NCBI RefSeq assembly: GCF_027460065.1
Contig: NZ_JAPYZZ010000026.1
Location: 7,178 to 61,494, forward strand
Reading direction: 5' to 3'
From: Martinezella rhizogenes
Lineage (GTDB): Bacteria; Pseudomonadota; Alphaproteobacteria; Rhizobiales; Rhizobiaceae
Length of the DNA: 54,317 nt
Positions 27,717 to 36,178 of this stretch are shown in pieces. The position numbers and the translations under genes were made by a program. Every line of letters begins with the position of its first letter. The stretch's first letter is position 1. The notes beneath the pieces are model-generated. The model did not search any database and was not told where the DNA came from. It saw only the letters and a program-made list of their open reading frames with translations.

Positions 27717-28949
27717 ATGAAGACCATGATGAAGCTTTTTCTTACCGGTGTGGCATTCGCCGGTCTCTTCGCTTCGGCACGCGCTGAGGACAAGCCGACA
27801 ATCGAGATCATGTCGTCCTGGACGTCGGGCGGCGAAGCGGCAGCCCTCAACGTCATCAAGACCGAATTCGAAAAGCGAGGCGGTGTCTGGAAGGATTCCT
27901 CGATTGCCGGCTTCGGCGCCGCCGACGCCGCCTTCCAGAACCGAGTCGTCGCCGGTGATCCGCCAAGCGCCAAACAGGGCGTCATCGGTCTTGCGGCCAC
28001 AGATTTCATCAACCAGGGCCTGTTCAATCCGATCGACGGCGTCGCTGATGTCGGCAAATGGGGCAACGTCCTGCCGAAATCGGTCCATGACCTCATCTCT
28101 TATGACGGCAAGGTCTATCTCGCGCCGACCGGCGCCCATGGCGAAAGCTGGGTCTTTTATTCCAAGGAAGCCTTCGGGAAGGCCGGCATCGCCGAGGAGC
28201 CCAAGACCTGGGACGAGTTCTTCGCCGACTTAGACAAATTGAAGGCTGCAGGCATCGTTCCGGTTGCTTGGGGCGGCCAGCCCTGGCAGCAGACCAAGGT
28301 CTTCAACATGATCCTACTCTCGCAGGTCGGAATCGACGGCTTCCTGAATATCTATGTCGGCAAGGACAAGAGCCAGGCCTCCACTAACGGCGTGAAGAAG
28401 ACCTTCGAAATTCTCGGCAAGCTGCGCGGCTACGTCGATGCGGGTGCCGCCGGCCGCAACTGGAACGACGCGACGGCCATGCTGATCACCGCCAAGGCCG
28501 GCGTGCAGTTCATGGGTGACTGGGCGAAGGGCGAATTCACCGTCGCCGGCAAGGAGCCGGGCAAGGACTATGGCTGCATGATCGTGCCGGAATCCAAAGG
28601 CATGGTCTACATCGCCGATTCCCTCTGGTTCCCGAAGACCGGCAATGCAGCGACCGACAAAGCGCAGAAACTTCTCGCCGAAGTCGTCATGGATCAGCAG
28701 GTGCAGGTCGATTTCGCCTTGAAGAAGGGTTCGGTTCCGATGCGCATAGACGTCGACAAGTCGAAGCTGGATGTCTGCGCGCAGAAGGGTGTCGAACTGA
28801 TGGCTGCAGGTGCGATTGTCCCGGATCAGGCGATCGTGCTTACTCCCCAGCAGGTCGGTGCGCTCGACGATTTCATCGATGAATACTGGAGCGGTGGTTC
28901 GAATGATGCGGCCTCTGCGGCCGAGAGTTTCTTCGCCGTCTTCGAGTAG
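27717..28949 (+). CDS. Sugar ABC transporter substrate-binding protein
   Basis: A 410-aa family-1 solute-binding protein with a clear signal peptide (MKTMMKLFLTGVAFAGLFAS, cleavage after ARA near residue 23). The mature part resembles rhizobial glucose/mannose-type SBPs: IEIMSSWTSGGEAAALNV, PPSAKQGVIG, TGAHGESWVFYSKEAFGKAG, PVAWGGQPWQQTKVF. GAGGCGG precedes the ATG. It is followed by a perfect stem-loop before the permease genes. Confidence 0.92.
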   Translation: MKTMMKLFLTGVAFAGLFASARAEDKPTIEIMSSWTSGGEAAALNVIKTEFEKRGGVWKDSSIAGFGAADAAFQNRVVAGDPPSAKQGVIGLAATDFINQGLFNPIDGVADVGKWGNVLPKSVHDLISYDGKVYLAPTGAHGESWVFYSKEAFGKAGIAEEPKTWDEFFADLDKLKAAGIVPVAWGGQPWQQTKVFNMILLSQVGIDGFLNIYVGKDKSQASTNGVKKTFEILGKLRGYVDAGAAGRNWNDATAMLITAKAGVQFMGDWAKGEFTVAGKEPGKDYGCMIVPESKGMVYIADSLWFPKTGNAATDKAQKLLAEVVMDQQVQVDFALKKGSVPMRIDVDKSKLDVCAQKGVELMAAGAIVPDQAIVLTPQQVGALDDFIDEYWSGGSNDAASAAESFFAVFE

Positions 28950-28958
28950 AGCAGCGCC

Positions 28959-28986
28959 TGCGGCGTCGGCTTGATCCGACGCCGCA
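28959..28986 (+). terminator. Intercistronic stem-loop after the SBP gene
   Basis: Perfect 11-bp stem TGCGGCGTCGG/CCGACGCCGCA with a 6-nt loop, 10 nt after the SBP stop and without a U-run. A second 6-bp hairpin (ATGCGC/GCGCAT, 28999-29014) follows. Such structures between binding-protein and permease genes commonly protect the upstream mRNA or attenuate, giving more SBP than permease. Confidence 0.65.
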
Positions 28987-29047
28987 TTGCCGACCGCGAT
29001 GCGCGGCGGCGCATGCCCCCGCTTTTCATCCGTCAACGAGTTGGTCG

Positions 29048-29935
29048 ATGCCCATCAAACGCAAACCCAATCTTTCCGCCACGATCGCCCTGCTGCCGAC
29101 TTGGTTCGTCGCGCTCATGGTCTTCGTCGGCACCATGGTCTGGTCGATCCGCCTGTCCTTCACCAACTCGACGCTCTTTCCGTCTTCAACCTATGTCGGC
29201 TTTGCCCAGTATTCTAAGCTGTTTGCTTCCGCCAAGTGGCTTGCATCGCTGCAAAACGTGTTGATCTTCGGCGTGCTCTACGTCGCGGGCTGCCTTTTGC
29301 TTGGCTTCCTGCTGGCCGCGGCGCTGGACCGGAAAATCCGCTTTGAAAGCGCCTTCAGAACCATATTTCTTTATCCCTACGCCATGTCATTCGTGGTAAC
29401 CGGGCTGATCTGGCAATGGATGCTCAATCCGACGCTCGGTATCCAGGCGAGCGTGCGGTCGCTCGGCTGGGAGAGTTTTGTCCTCGACTGGGTGGTCAAT
29501 CGTGACATGGCGATCTATGCGCTGGTGCTTGCCGGCGTATGGCAGGGCGCTGGGCTGGTGATGGTCATTGCGCTCGCCGGCATGCGCGGTATCGAAGGCG
29601 AGCAATGGAAGGCGGCGCGGATAGACGGCATTCCCGTCTGGCGGATCTATGTCTCGATCGTTCTACCGCAGCTCGGGCCGGCGCTGGCGGCAGCCGGCAT
29701 GCTGCTCGCCATGGGGGTGATAAAGACATACGACATCGTCGTCGCCATGACTAATGGCGGCCCCGGCAATGCGACGGAGGTGCCAGCGAAATTCATCATG
29801 GATAATTTGTTTGGTCGCCAGAACCTCGGCCTCGCCACCGCCGGCGCGACGGTGCTTGTCCTCGGTGTGATCATCGCAGTAGCACCGTTTCGCTACGTCA
29901 TGCACATGCGCTACAGAGCGAAGGGAGCCGCGTGA
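29048..29935 (+). CDS. Sugar ABC transporter permease 1
   Basis: A 295-aa permease with about six membrane helices, beginning with a short cytoplasmic segment (MPIKRKPNLSATIALLPTWF). The EAA-like loop EGEQWKAARIDGIPVWRIYVS precedes the C-terminal helices. Its stop overlaps the next permease start (TGATG). The ribosome binding site is weak, consistent with lower expression than the SBP. Confidence 0.92.
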   Translation: MPIKRKPNLSATIALLPTWFVALMVFVGTMVWSIRLSFTNSTLFPSSTYVGFAQYSKLFASAKWLASLQNVLIFGVLYVAGCLLLGFLLAAALDRKIRFESAFRTIFLYPYAMSFVVTGLIWQWMLNPTLGIQASVRSLGWESFVLDWVVNRDMAIYALVLAGVWQGAGLVMVIALAGMRGIEGEQWKAARIDGIPVWRIYVSIVLPQLGPALAAAGMLLAMGVIKTYDIVVAMTNGGPGNATEVPAKFIMDNLFGRQNLGLATAGATVLVLGVIIAVAPFRYVMHMRYRAKGAA

Positions 29936-30819
29936 TGGCCGGTCCTCATCCAAACGGCCCGAAGCCGGCACAGATCACTGCCGGGCGCATCGGCCTCTAT
30001 GCCTTCCTGGTCGTTGCCGCACTTTTCTTTCTTCTGCCGTTTTACACCATGGTCGTCACCTCGCTGAAGTCGATGGAGGAAATCCGGCTCGGGCAGATAT
30101 TCGCCTTGCCGGCGGCGCTCGATTTTTCCGCCTGGACGACCGCCTGGTCGGGCGCATGCATGGGGACCGTCTGTGTCGGCATTCGCAGCGGCTTCTGGAA
30201 TTCGGTGGCGATCACCCTTCCCGCGGTGACGCTCTCGGTCTTTATCGGCGCCGTCAACGGCTACGCGCTGTCGCTCTGGCGGCCGCGCGGGGCAAATCTG
30301 CTCTTCGGCCTGCTGATGGCCGGCGGCCTCATCCCCTACCAGATCTTCCTCTATCCGATGGTCCGGGTGATGGCGAATATCGACCTATACAATTCGCTTG
30401 CCGGCATCATTTTCGTGCATGTCATCTTCGGCCTGCCGCTGGTGACGCTGCTCTTCCGCAATTATTTCGTCAGCGTGCCGGAGGAGCTCTGCAAGGCGGC
30501 TCGCGTCGACGGCGCCGGCTTCTGGCGCATCTTTTTCGAGATCATGCTGCCGATCGCCGTACCGATGGTGGCCGTGGTCTCTATGCTTCAGTTCACCGGC
30601 ATCTGGAACGATTTCCTGCTTGGTCTTGTTTTTGCCGGGCGTGACAACCTGCCTATGACCGTGCAACTCAACAATATCGTCAACACCACGATGGGCGAGC
30701 GGACCTACAACGTCAACATGGCGGCGACAATCCTGACCGCGATCATTCCGCTCGCCATCTATTTCCTGTCCGGCCGCTGGTTCGTGCGCGGTATCGCGGC
30801 TGGCGCAGTAAAGGGGTAA
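29935..30819 (+). CDS. Sugar ABC transporter permease 2
   Basis: A 294-aa permease with about six membrane helices and EAA loop ELCKAARVDGAGFWRIFFEI. Start at the ATG that shares one base with the stop of permease 1; a GTG one codon upstream (29932) is possible. The sequence (LTSLKSMEEIRLGQIFALP, WNDFLLGLVFAGRDNLPMTV) is like rhizobial glucose-type MalG-family permeases. Confidence 0.92.
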   Translation: MAGPHPNGPKPAQITAGRIGLYAFLVVAALFFLLPFYTMVVTSLKSMEEIRLGQIFALPAALDFSAWTTAWSGACMGTVCVGIRSGFWNSVAITLPAVTLSVFIGAVNGYALSLWRPRGANLLFGLLMAGGLIPYQIFLYPMVRVMANIDLYNSLAGIIFVHVIFGLPLVTLLFRNYFVSVPEELCKAARVDGAGFWRIFFEIMLPIAVPMVAVVSMLQFTGIWNDFLLGLVFAGRDNLPMTVQLNNIVNTTMGERTYNVNMAATILTAIIPLAIYFLSGRWFVRGIAAGAVKG

Positions 30820-30826
30820 TGCTTCC

Positions 30827-31909
30827 ATGCAATCTGCCGTCTCCGTCAAGGATCTGAAGATCGCCTATGGCGACCATACAGTGATCGAGAAGCTGTCGAT
30901 CGATATCGCTCCCCGAGAATTCCTGGTCCTGCTCGGTCCTTCCGGCTGCGGCAAGTCAACTCTTTTGAGCGCCATTGCCGGCCTTCAGGACATCACCTCG
31001 GGCGAGGTGTGGATCTCAGGCAAGAACGTCAGCTGGGAGGAGCCGAAGGACCGCGGCATCGGCATGGTCTTTCAGTCCTACGCGCTCTATCCACGCATGT
31101 CGGTCCGCAAGAACCTGTCCTTTGGCCTTCGCGTCGCCGGTCTGCCGAAACCCGAGATCGAGGCCCGCGTCGGCCGCACGGCCGCGCTACTCCATCTCGA
31201 CGCGCTGCTCGACAGGCGCCCTGCCGAGTTGTCCGGCGGTCAGCGCCAGCGCGTCGCCATCGGCCGGGCGCTGGTGCGCGAAGTCGATGTTTTCCTTTTC
31301 GACGAACCGCTGTCGAACCTCGATGCCAAGCTGCGCAACGAATTGCGCGTCGAGATAAAGAAGCTGCATCAGCGCCTCGGCAACACCATGATCTACGTGA
31401 CCCATGATCAGGTCGAGGCGCTGACGCTTGCCGATCGTATCGCCATCATGCGCGATGGCGTGATCCAGCAGCTCGCTTCGCCGGCCGAGATCTATCACCG
31501 TCCAGCCAATCTCTTCGTTGCCGGTTTCATCGGCGCGCCGGCAATGAATTTCATCGAGGGCATGATCGAGTGCGCCGCCGCCTCGCCGGTCTTCCTGAGC
31601 AAGGGGCTCGCCGTCGATCTCTCCGGCTATTCCTTTAGCGCAGGCGCGGCGGAAGGACCGGCAACGCTCGGCTTTCGCCCTGAGCATCTTGTACCCGATG
31701 GGGCGGCAAGCAGCCTGCCCATCATTCCCGGCCGTGTTTCCGTCGTCGAGCCGATGGGTTCGGACGCCGTCGTTTGGTTTGACTGGGCGGATCAAAGTCT
31801 CTCGCTAAGACTGATGGGCGACGTCATCCTGCAGCCGAGCGACGCCGTGGCTCCTGGGCTCGATATCGCCAAGGCGTCGCTCTTCGGCGCTGACGGATCG
31901 CGGCTGTGA
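30827..31909 (+). CDS. Sugar ABC transporter ATP-binding protein
   Basis: A 360-aa MalK-type ATPase. Walker A GPSGCGKSTLL, Q-loop FQSYALYPRMSV, signature LSGGQRQRVAIGRAL, Walker B VFLFDEPLSNLDAKL, H-loop MIYVTHDQVEAL, and a C-terminal TOBE domain. It starts 7 nt after permease 2 and completes the importer. Confidence 0.95.
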   Translation: MQSAVSVKDLKIAYGDHTVIEKLSIDIAPREFLVLLGPSGCGKSTLLSAIAGLQDITSGEVWISGKNVSWEEPKDRGIGMVFQSYALYPRMSVRKNLSFGLRVAGLPKPEIEARVGRTAALLHLDALLDRRPAELSGGQRQRVAIGRALVREVDVFLFDEPLSNLDAKLRNELRVEIKKLHQRLGNTMIYVTHDQVEALTLADRIAIMRDGVIQQLASPAEIYHRPANLFVAGFIGAPAMNFIEGMIECAAASPVFLSKGLAVDLSGYSFSAGAAEGPATLGFRPEHLVPDGAASSLPIIPGRVSVVEPMGSDAVVWFDWADQSLSLRLMGDVILQPSDAVAPGLDIAKASLFGADGSRL

Positions 31910-31989
31910 TGCCTCGTCCCTTTGTTTTCCCGCAATTGCCGGCGCGTTGCGCGCGGTTTTGAGCAATTGCACCAGGACAGGATTTGGAA

Positions 31990-33642
31990 ATGTCTGAGAT
32001 TGTGTATGATGCACTGGTGATCGGCTCCGGCGCGGCGGGTTCCTTCGCGGTCAAAGAACTGACGGCGCAGGGACTTTCGGTGCTGCTTCTTGAGGCCGGC
32101 CCCGCTGTCGGGCCGAAGGATTTCGATCCCGCGCGCAAGAAGGCGCCCGCTGGCAGCATCAATATCTGGGAGCGCGCGCGGGCGACGATCAAGGGCCAGC
32201 CGATCCAGGCGCGGGCGGCGTTTTTTACCGAGCGCTTCAGCCATTTCTTCGTCAACGACCGCAAGAACCCCTATACGACGCCGAAGGGCGAGCCATTCCT
32301 CTGGATCCGCGGTCGCCAGGGCGGCGGACGCCTCCACAGTTTTGGCCGCGTGCTGCTGCGCTGGACCGATGACGATTTCAAGATCCGATCACGCGCGGGA
32401 AAGGGTGTTGACTGGCCGGTCTCCTATGACGAGCTCGCACCTTTCTACGACGAAGTGGAGACCTATCTCGGGCTCTACGGCAACCAAGATGATGTGTCGA
32501 CGCTGCCGGACGGCGTCTATGCCAAACCGGCAAGCCTGACGCCCGCCGAACAGATCTTCAAACAGGCGGTCGAAAGCCGCTGGCCGGAAAGGCACGTCGT
32601 CTCCTGGCGCTACATCGCGCCGGATGCCGAACGCATGCCGCGACCGCTGCGGGAAGCCAAGGCCACCAGCAGGCTGACAGTCCGCTACGATGCCGTCGTT
32701 CGCCGCATCACCACGGACGGGAAAACCGGACGTGCCACCGGCGCAGAATTCATTGATCGCAATACCGGACAAGTATCGGCGGCACGCGCCGCGATCGTGG
32801 TTCTCTCCGCCTCGCCGATAGAGAGCGTACGGCTGCTCTTGAATTCGGCTTCGGCAAGACATCCCGATGGGCTCGGCAACACCTCGGGTGCACTTGGCCG
32901 CTATTTCATGGATCAGCTTCCGTGCCTCGCCTTCGGTTCCTTTTCGAAGGCGCAGGGTTGGGCTTCCGATGGCTCCGCTCCGACAGATCCGTTCTACAAT
33001 CCATCGGGCGGGATATTCATACCCCGCTTCGGCGAGGGCGACGCTGCCCGTGGCGATTTCGACTACCAGGGTAGCGTCGGCCGGACGCCGGTCTCCGGCC
33101 ACACTGACGCGCGTCTCGCCTTCTTCGGCTTCGGTCGCATGCTACCCTATGCCGACAATCGCATCACGCTCGATGTCAGGCGTAAGGACGCCTGGGACAT
33201 TCCTGTGCCGCATATCCGCTGCGTCATGCAGGCGGAGGAGCAGGAGTTGCTTCGCCGCCAGGAGGAAACGCTGACCGCCATGATCAGGGAAGTCGGCGGC
33301 GATCTTGAATTCATCGGTTCGCCCACCGGCCTCAAGGAGATGGGCAAGGGCGCTTTTCCCGAGGCCGACGCCTTCAGCCGCTTCATGTTCCGCAGCTGGT
33401 TCCGCAAGACCATGTGCATGGGCGCGGCAATCCATGAAACGGGCGGCGCACGCATGGGTGAAACCCCGGAAGCTTCGGTGCTCAATCCCTACAATCAACT
33501 CTGGGATGTGCCGAACCTCATCGTCACTGATGCCAGCGCCTTTCCCGGCAGCGGCATCGCCGGTACGACCCTAACAGTCATGGCTCTGACAATCCGCGCC
33601 TGTCGCAACCTCGTTGACCAGTACCGGGCAGGACAGTTGTAG
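31990..33642 (+). CDS. GMC oxidoreductase, glucoside 3-dehydrogenase-like
   Basis: A 550-aa GMC-family flavoprotein. FAD motif VYDALVIGSGAAGSFAVKEL; the segment SHFFVNDRKNPYTTPKGEPF then LWIRGRQGGGRLHSFGRV and GVDWPVSYDELAPFYDEVE match the glucoside-3-dehydrogenase-like GMC branch. The first active-site residue, His in AIHETGGARMGETP, is present. The second, normally Asn in a QNPTLT-type segment, is replaced: SGIAGTTLTVMALTIRA. The ATG at 31990 has AGGA upstream; a TTG two codons earlier is in frame. It ends the LacI-controlled sugar operon and would oxidise the imported sugar at C3 (inference). Confidence 0.85.
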   Translation: MSEIVYDALVIGSGAAGSFAVKELTAQGLSVLLLEAGPAVGPKDFDPARKKAPAGSINIWERARATIKGQPIQARAAFFTERFSHFFVNDRKNPYTTPKGEPFLWIRGRQGGGRLHSFGRVLLRWTDDDFKIRSRAGKGVDWPVSYDELAPFYDEVETYLGLYGNQDDVSTLPDGVYAKPASLTPAEQIFKQAVESRWPERHVVSWRYIAPDAERMPRPLREAKATSRLTVRYDAVVRRITTDGKTGRATGAEFIDRNTGQVSAARAAIVVLSASPIESVRLLLNSASARHPDGLGNTSGALGRYFMDQLPCLAFGSFSKAQGWASDGSAPTDPFYNPSGGIFIPRFGEGDAARGDFDYQGSVGRTPVSGHTDARLAFFGFGRMLPYADNRITLDVRRKDAWDIPVPHIRCVMQAEEQELLRRQEETLTAMIREVGGDLEFIGSPTGLKEMGKGAFPEADAFSRFMFRSWFRKTMCMGAAIHETGGARMGETPEASVLNPYNQLWDVPNLIVTDASAFPGSGIAGTTLTVMALTIRACRNLVDQYRAGQL

Positions 33643-33952
33643 GCACGCTTCAGCGGGCAAAGTTGTATTTCTACGCTCGGAAGCGGAATCGAACTCTTGG
33701 CCACCGGTCTGATGGAATTCTCGCGGTACGGCTTCATGGCGTATGTGGCACGCGGTTCAGCGCGCGCGAATGCGAGTTAAGGGGCATTGATGTTCGCTAT
33801 TCCTCATGCACCTTGACCTTCACGACATCATGTCGTTTGAAAACGCACCCATCGACAATAGCAAGGCTTTTCAGCAGGAGAACGTTCAAGAGGATCGCGC
33901 GTCGTACGAAGCACGCTCGAGAGGCTCTGACGTTGCTGAATTCCGTGGGCTA
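33643..33952. other. Non-coding gap between convergent genes
   Basis: 310 bp between the GMC stop and the thioesterase stop. An open frame at 33663-34007 has no ribosome binding site and overlaps the thioesterase antisense, so it is not called. No terminator with a T-run was found. Confidence 0.5.
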
Positions 33953-34495
33953 TTATGACTTGATGAGCGAAGGCGTTGCGTCCTTAACTGGAGTAATTGA
34001 TGCGTGAAGACCCTTCGGCATATTGAGTGGTCGCCATTTCTCCAAAGCGCTTCGGAGGCAGCCTCTCATGTAATCACCCACCGGAACTGCGCTACGCGTA
34101 CCCGTGTCTACATGCACCATCATATGTTCACCGGTAGCTAGGACCAAGCCTCTCGTATCGTCCAGGACATACTGATAGATATGGAGCCGGAGATCATCGA
34201 AACCAATCGTTTCCGTGTAGATGCGCAGTGGTGTCCCGTGGCGGCACTCCCTTAGATTTCGAAGGTGTCCCTCTACGGAAAAGAAGCTGAAGCCCTTAAG
34301 CCGGTATTCTTCGGTAAAGCCCATTGCACGCAGATAGTTCTCACCTGCATCAGCCAGCAGTTTATAGTATTGCCACTCCGTCATGTGCCCGTTGTAGTCG
34401 ATCCATTGCCCTTCGACGACTGTCTCGAGCGTCAAAAGAGCATTCTCCTGCGGTCGATCGTCAGCGGCCGTCGCTTCAAAAGTCAGGACTGGCAT
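33953..34495 (-). CDS. Hot-dog thioesterase, betainyl-CoA thioesterase-like
   Basis: A 180-aa hot-dog-fold protein. The segment VEGQWIDYNGHMTEWQYYKL (with the conserved Asp-Tyr-Asn-Gly-His), then FFSVEGHLRNLRECRHGTPL and ATGEHMMVHVDTGTRS, resembles the thioesterase that follows or is fused to L-carnitine dehydrogenase and hydrolyses betainyl-CoA. It starts 1 nt after the biotin carboxylase stop, so it is coupled to it. It could release a CoA thioester end product such as betaine. Carnitine dehydrogenase itself is not in the window. Confidence 0.75.
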   Translation of the reverse strand: MPVLTFEATAADDRPQENALLTLETVVEGQWIDYNGHMTEWQYYKLLADAGENYLRAMGFTEEYRLKGFSFFSVEGHLRNLRECRHGTPLRIYTETIGFDDLRLHIYQYVLDDTRGLVLATGEHMMVHVDTGTRSAVPVGDYMRGCLRSALEKWRPLNMPKGLHASITPVKDATPSLIKS

Positions 34496-34496
34496 C

Positions 34497-36164
34497 TCAA
34501 TCGATCCCCATCAAATCGTCACCCATTTCAATGAATGCGCCTTTGGCGGCGTTGATTTTTGTCACGACCCCGCTTTCTTCAGCGACTATCGACTGCTCCA
34601 TCTTCATAGATTCCATGACTGCCACAATGTCACCGCAAGCAATCTTGTCGCCTTCATTTACGCAAAGCTCGAGTACGAGGCCTGAGAGGGGAGCCTTAAT
34701 GCCGGCACGATATGTCGGGACCTCACGGATCTCCTCGGCAAGTACCAAGGATGTGACTTCGGCCAAGGATTTCACCGTGACAGGTTCTGCCTGAAGGGCA
34801 ACAGCTTCCTCGGAGAGTCTCTGCATTTCAACGTCGATCCAACGAGTATAAACCCCGAAATCTTCACGCCGCTCAGCAGCGAATTCCGGTCGCTGAATAA
34901 TCGCGCGATGAAGCGGAACCACCGTTTTGACACCTTCGAGCGAAAACTCGTTGAGGGCGCGCGCAGCTCGCTCAATAGCCTGCTTGCGATCTCGACCGGT
35001 CACGATCAGCTTGCCGATGAGAGAATCGTAATAGGGTGGGATCGTGTCGCCCTCAACATATCCGAAGTCCAGACGTACACCTGGACCTCCTGGCAACAGC
35101 ATCCTTTTGATCTTCCCGGGGACTGGGAGAAAATCAGCCCATGGGTCTTCGGCGTTGATACGGAATTCGATGGAATGTCCCCTCACGAACATGTCCGAGA
35201 ACGGCAACGGGTTCCCTTCGGCGATACTGAACATCTCCCTGATAATGTCGATACCCGTCACTTCCTCAGTGACCGGATGTTCGACCTGAACGCGGGTGTT
35301 CACCTCCAGGAAATAAATCTCGCCCTTCTCTGTCACTAGAAATTCACACGTGGCGGCGCCGCAATATCCAACCTCCATGAGAATGCCGACCGAAGCCCTC
35401 TTTAGCTGCTCTAACTGATCATCATCTAAGAACGGGGCGGGAGCTTCTTCTACAAGCTTCTGCTGCCGGCGCTGGAGCGTGCAGTCGCGCGTAGAGAGGA
35501 CGGCGACATTTCCATGTTTATCCGCCAGACATTGCGTTTCGACGTGCCTGGCGTTTTCGGCATAAACTTCCACAAAGCATTCTGGCCGCCCAAACGCCAG
35601 CCCCGCTTCGCGCTCAGCGGCCGCCATCATCGGCTCCAACTCGCTCAACTCCCTGACGATACGCATTCCCCGCCCGCCACCGCCGTTTTGGGCCTTGATG
35701 ATAACCGGCAGCCCGTGCTTCTCTGCGAACTCCCGTGCATTCTCGCGAGAGGTTCCACCGTCGTCGAGTGACGGTAGAAGCGGTGCGCCAACCTTTCGGG
35801 CTATAGCGCGGGCTTTCACCTTGTCACCGAGCTGGCTTATTGCATGTGCCGAAGGGCCAATCCAGACAAGGCCAGCAGCTTCCACTGCTGCCGCGAAGGT
35901 CTCATTTTCAGACAGGAGGCCGTACCCAGGATGCACCGCGTCGGCACCGCTTTTCACGGCGATATCGAGAATTGCCCGCTGGTTCAGATAGGTCTCTAGG
36001 GGCGAGTTTCCCTTCAGCGCATGGACTTCATCCGCTGCACGGGCATGCATGGATTGCATGTCGGCTTCCGAAGCCACAGCTATGGATCTGTATCCCCCGT
36101 CGCGGCACGCACGTACAATACGCAGGGCGATCTCGCCACGGTTTGCAATCAGTATCTTCTTCAT
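34497..36164 (-). CDS. Biotin carboxylase with C-terminal biotin carrier domain (acyl-CoA carboxylase alpha)
   Basis: A 555-aa protein: biotin carboxylase/ATP-grasp at about 1-450 (MKKILIANRGEIALRIVRAC, the Gly-rich loop QNGGGGRGMRIVREL, EKGEIYFLEVNTRVQVEHPV) and a biotinyl domain at about 485-555 with the acceptor Lys about 521 in VMESMKMEQS. It is shorter than typical propionyl- or methylcrotonyl-CoA carboxylase alpha subunits (about 660 aa) because the linking BT domain is nearly absent. The carboxyltransferase partner is encoded at 40875 in the divergent operon. Confidence 0.93.
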   Translation of the reverse strand: MKKILIANRGEIALRIVRACRDGGYRSIAVASEADMQSMHARAADEVHALKGNSPLETYLNQRAILDIAVKSGADAVHPGYGLLSENETFAAAVEAAGLVWIGPSAHAISQLGDKVKARAIARKVGAPLLPSLDDGGTSRENAREFAEKHGLPVIIKAQNGGGGRGMRIVRELSELEPMMAAAEREAGLAFGRPECFVEVYAENARHVETQCLADKHGNVAVLSTRDCTLQRRQQKLVEEAPAPFLDDDQLEQLKRASVGILMEVGYCGAATCEFLVTEKGEIYFLEVNTRVQVEHPVTEEVTGIDIIREMFSIAEGNPLPFSDMFVRGHSIEFRINAEDPWADFLPVPGKIKRMLLPGGPGVRLDFGYVEGDTIPPYYDSLIGKLIVTGRDRKQAIERAARALNEFSLEGVKTVVPLHRAIIQRPEFAAERREDFGVYTRWIDVEMQRLSEEAVALQAEPVTVKSLAEVTSLVLAEEIREVPTYRAGIKAPLSGLVLELCVNEGDKIACGDIVAVMESMKMEQSIVAEESGVVTKINAAKGAFIEMGDDLMGID

Positions 36165-36178
36165 TTCGTCCTCCCGAA

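Noticed and set aside
33663..34007. Plus-strand 114-codon open frame between the sugar operon and the thioesterase
   Set aside because: No ribosome binding site, no recognisable motif, and it overlaps the thioesterase gene antisense.
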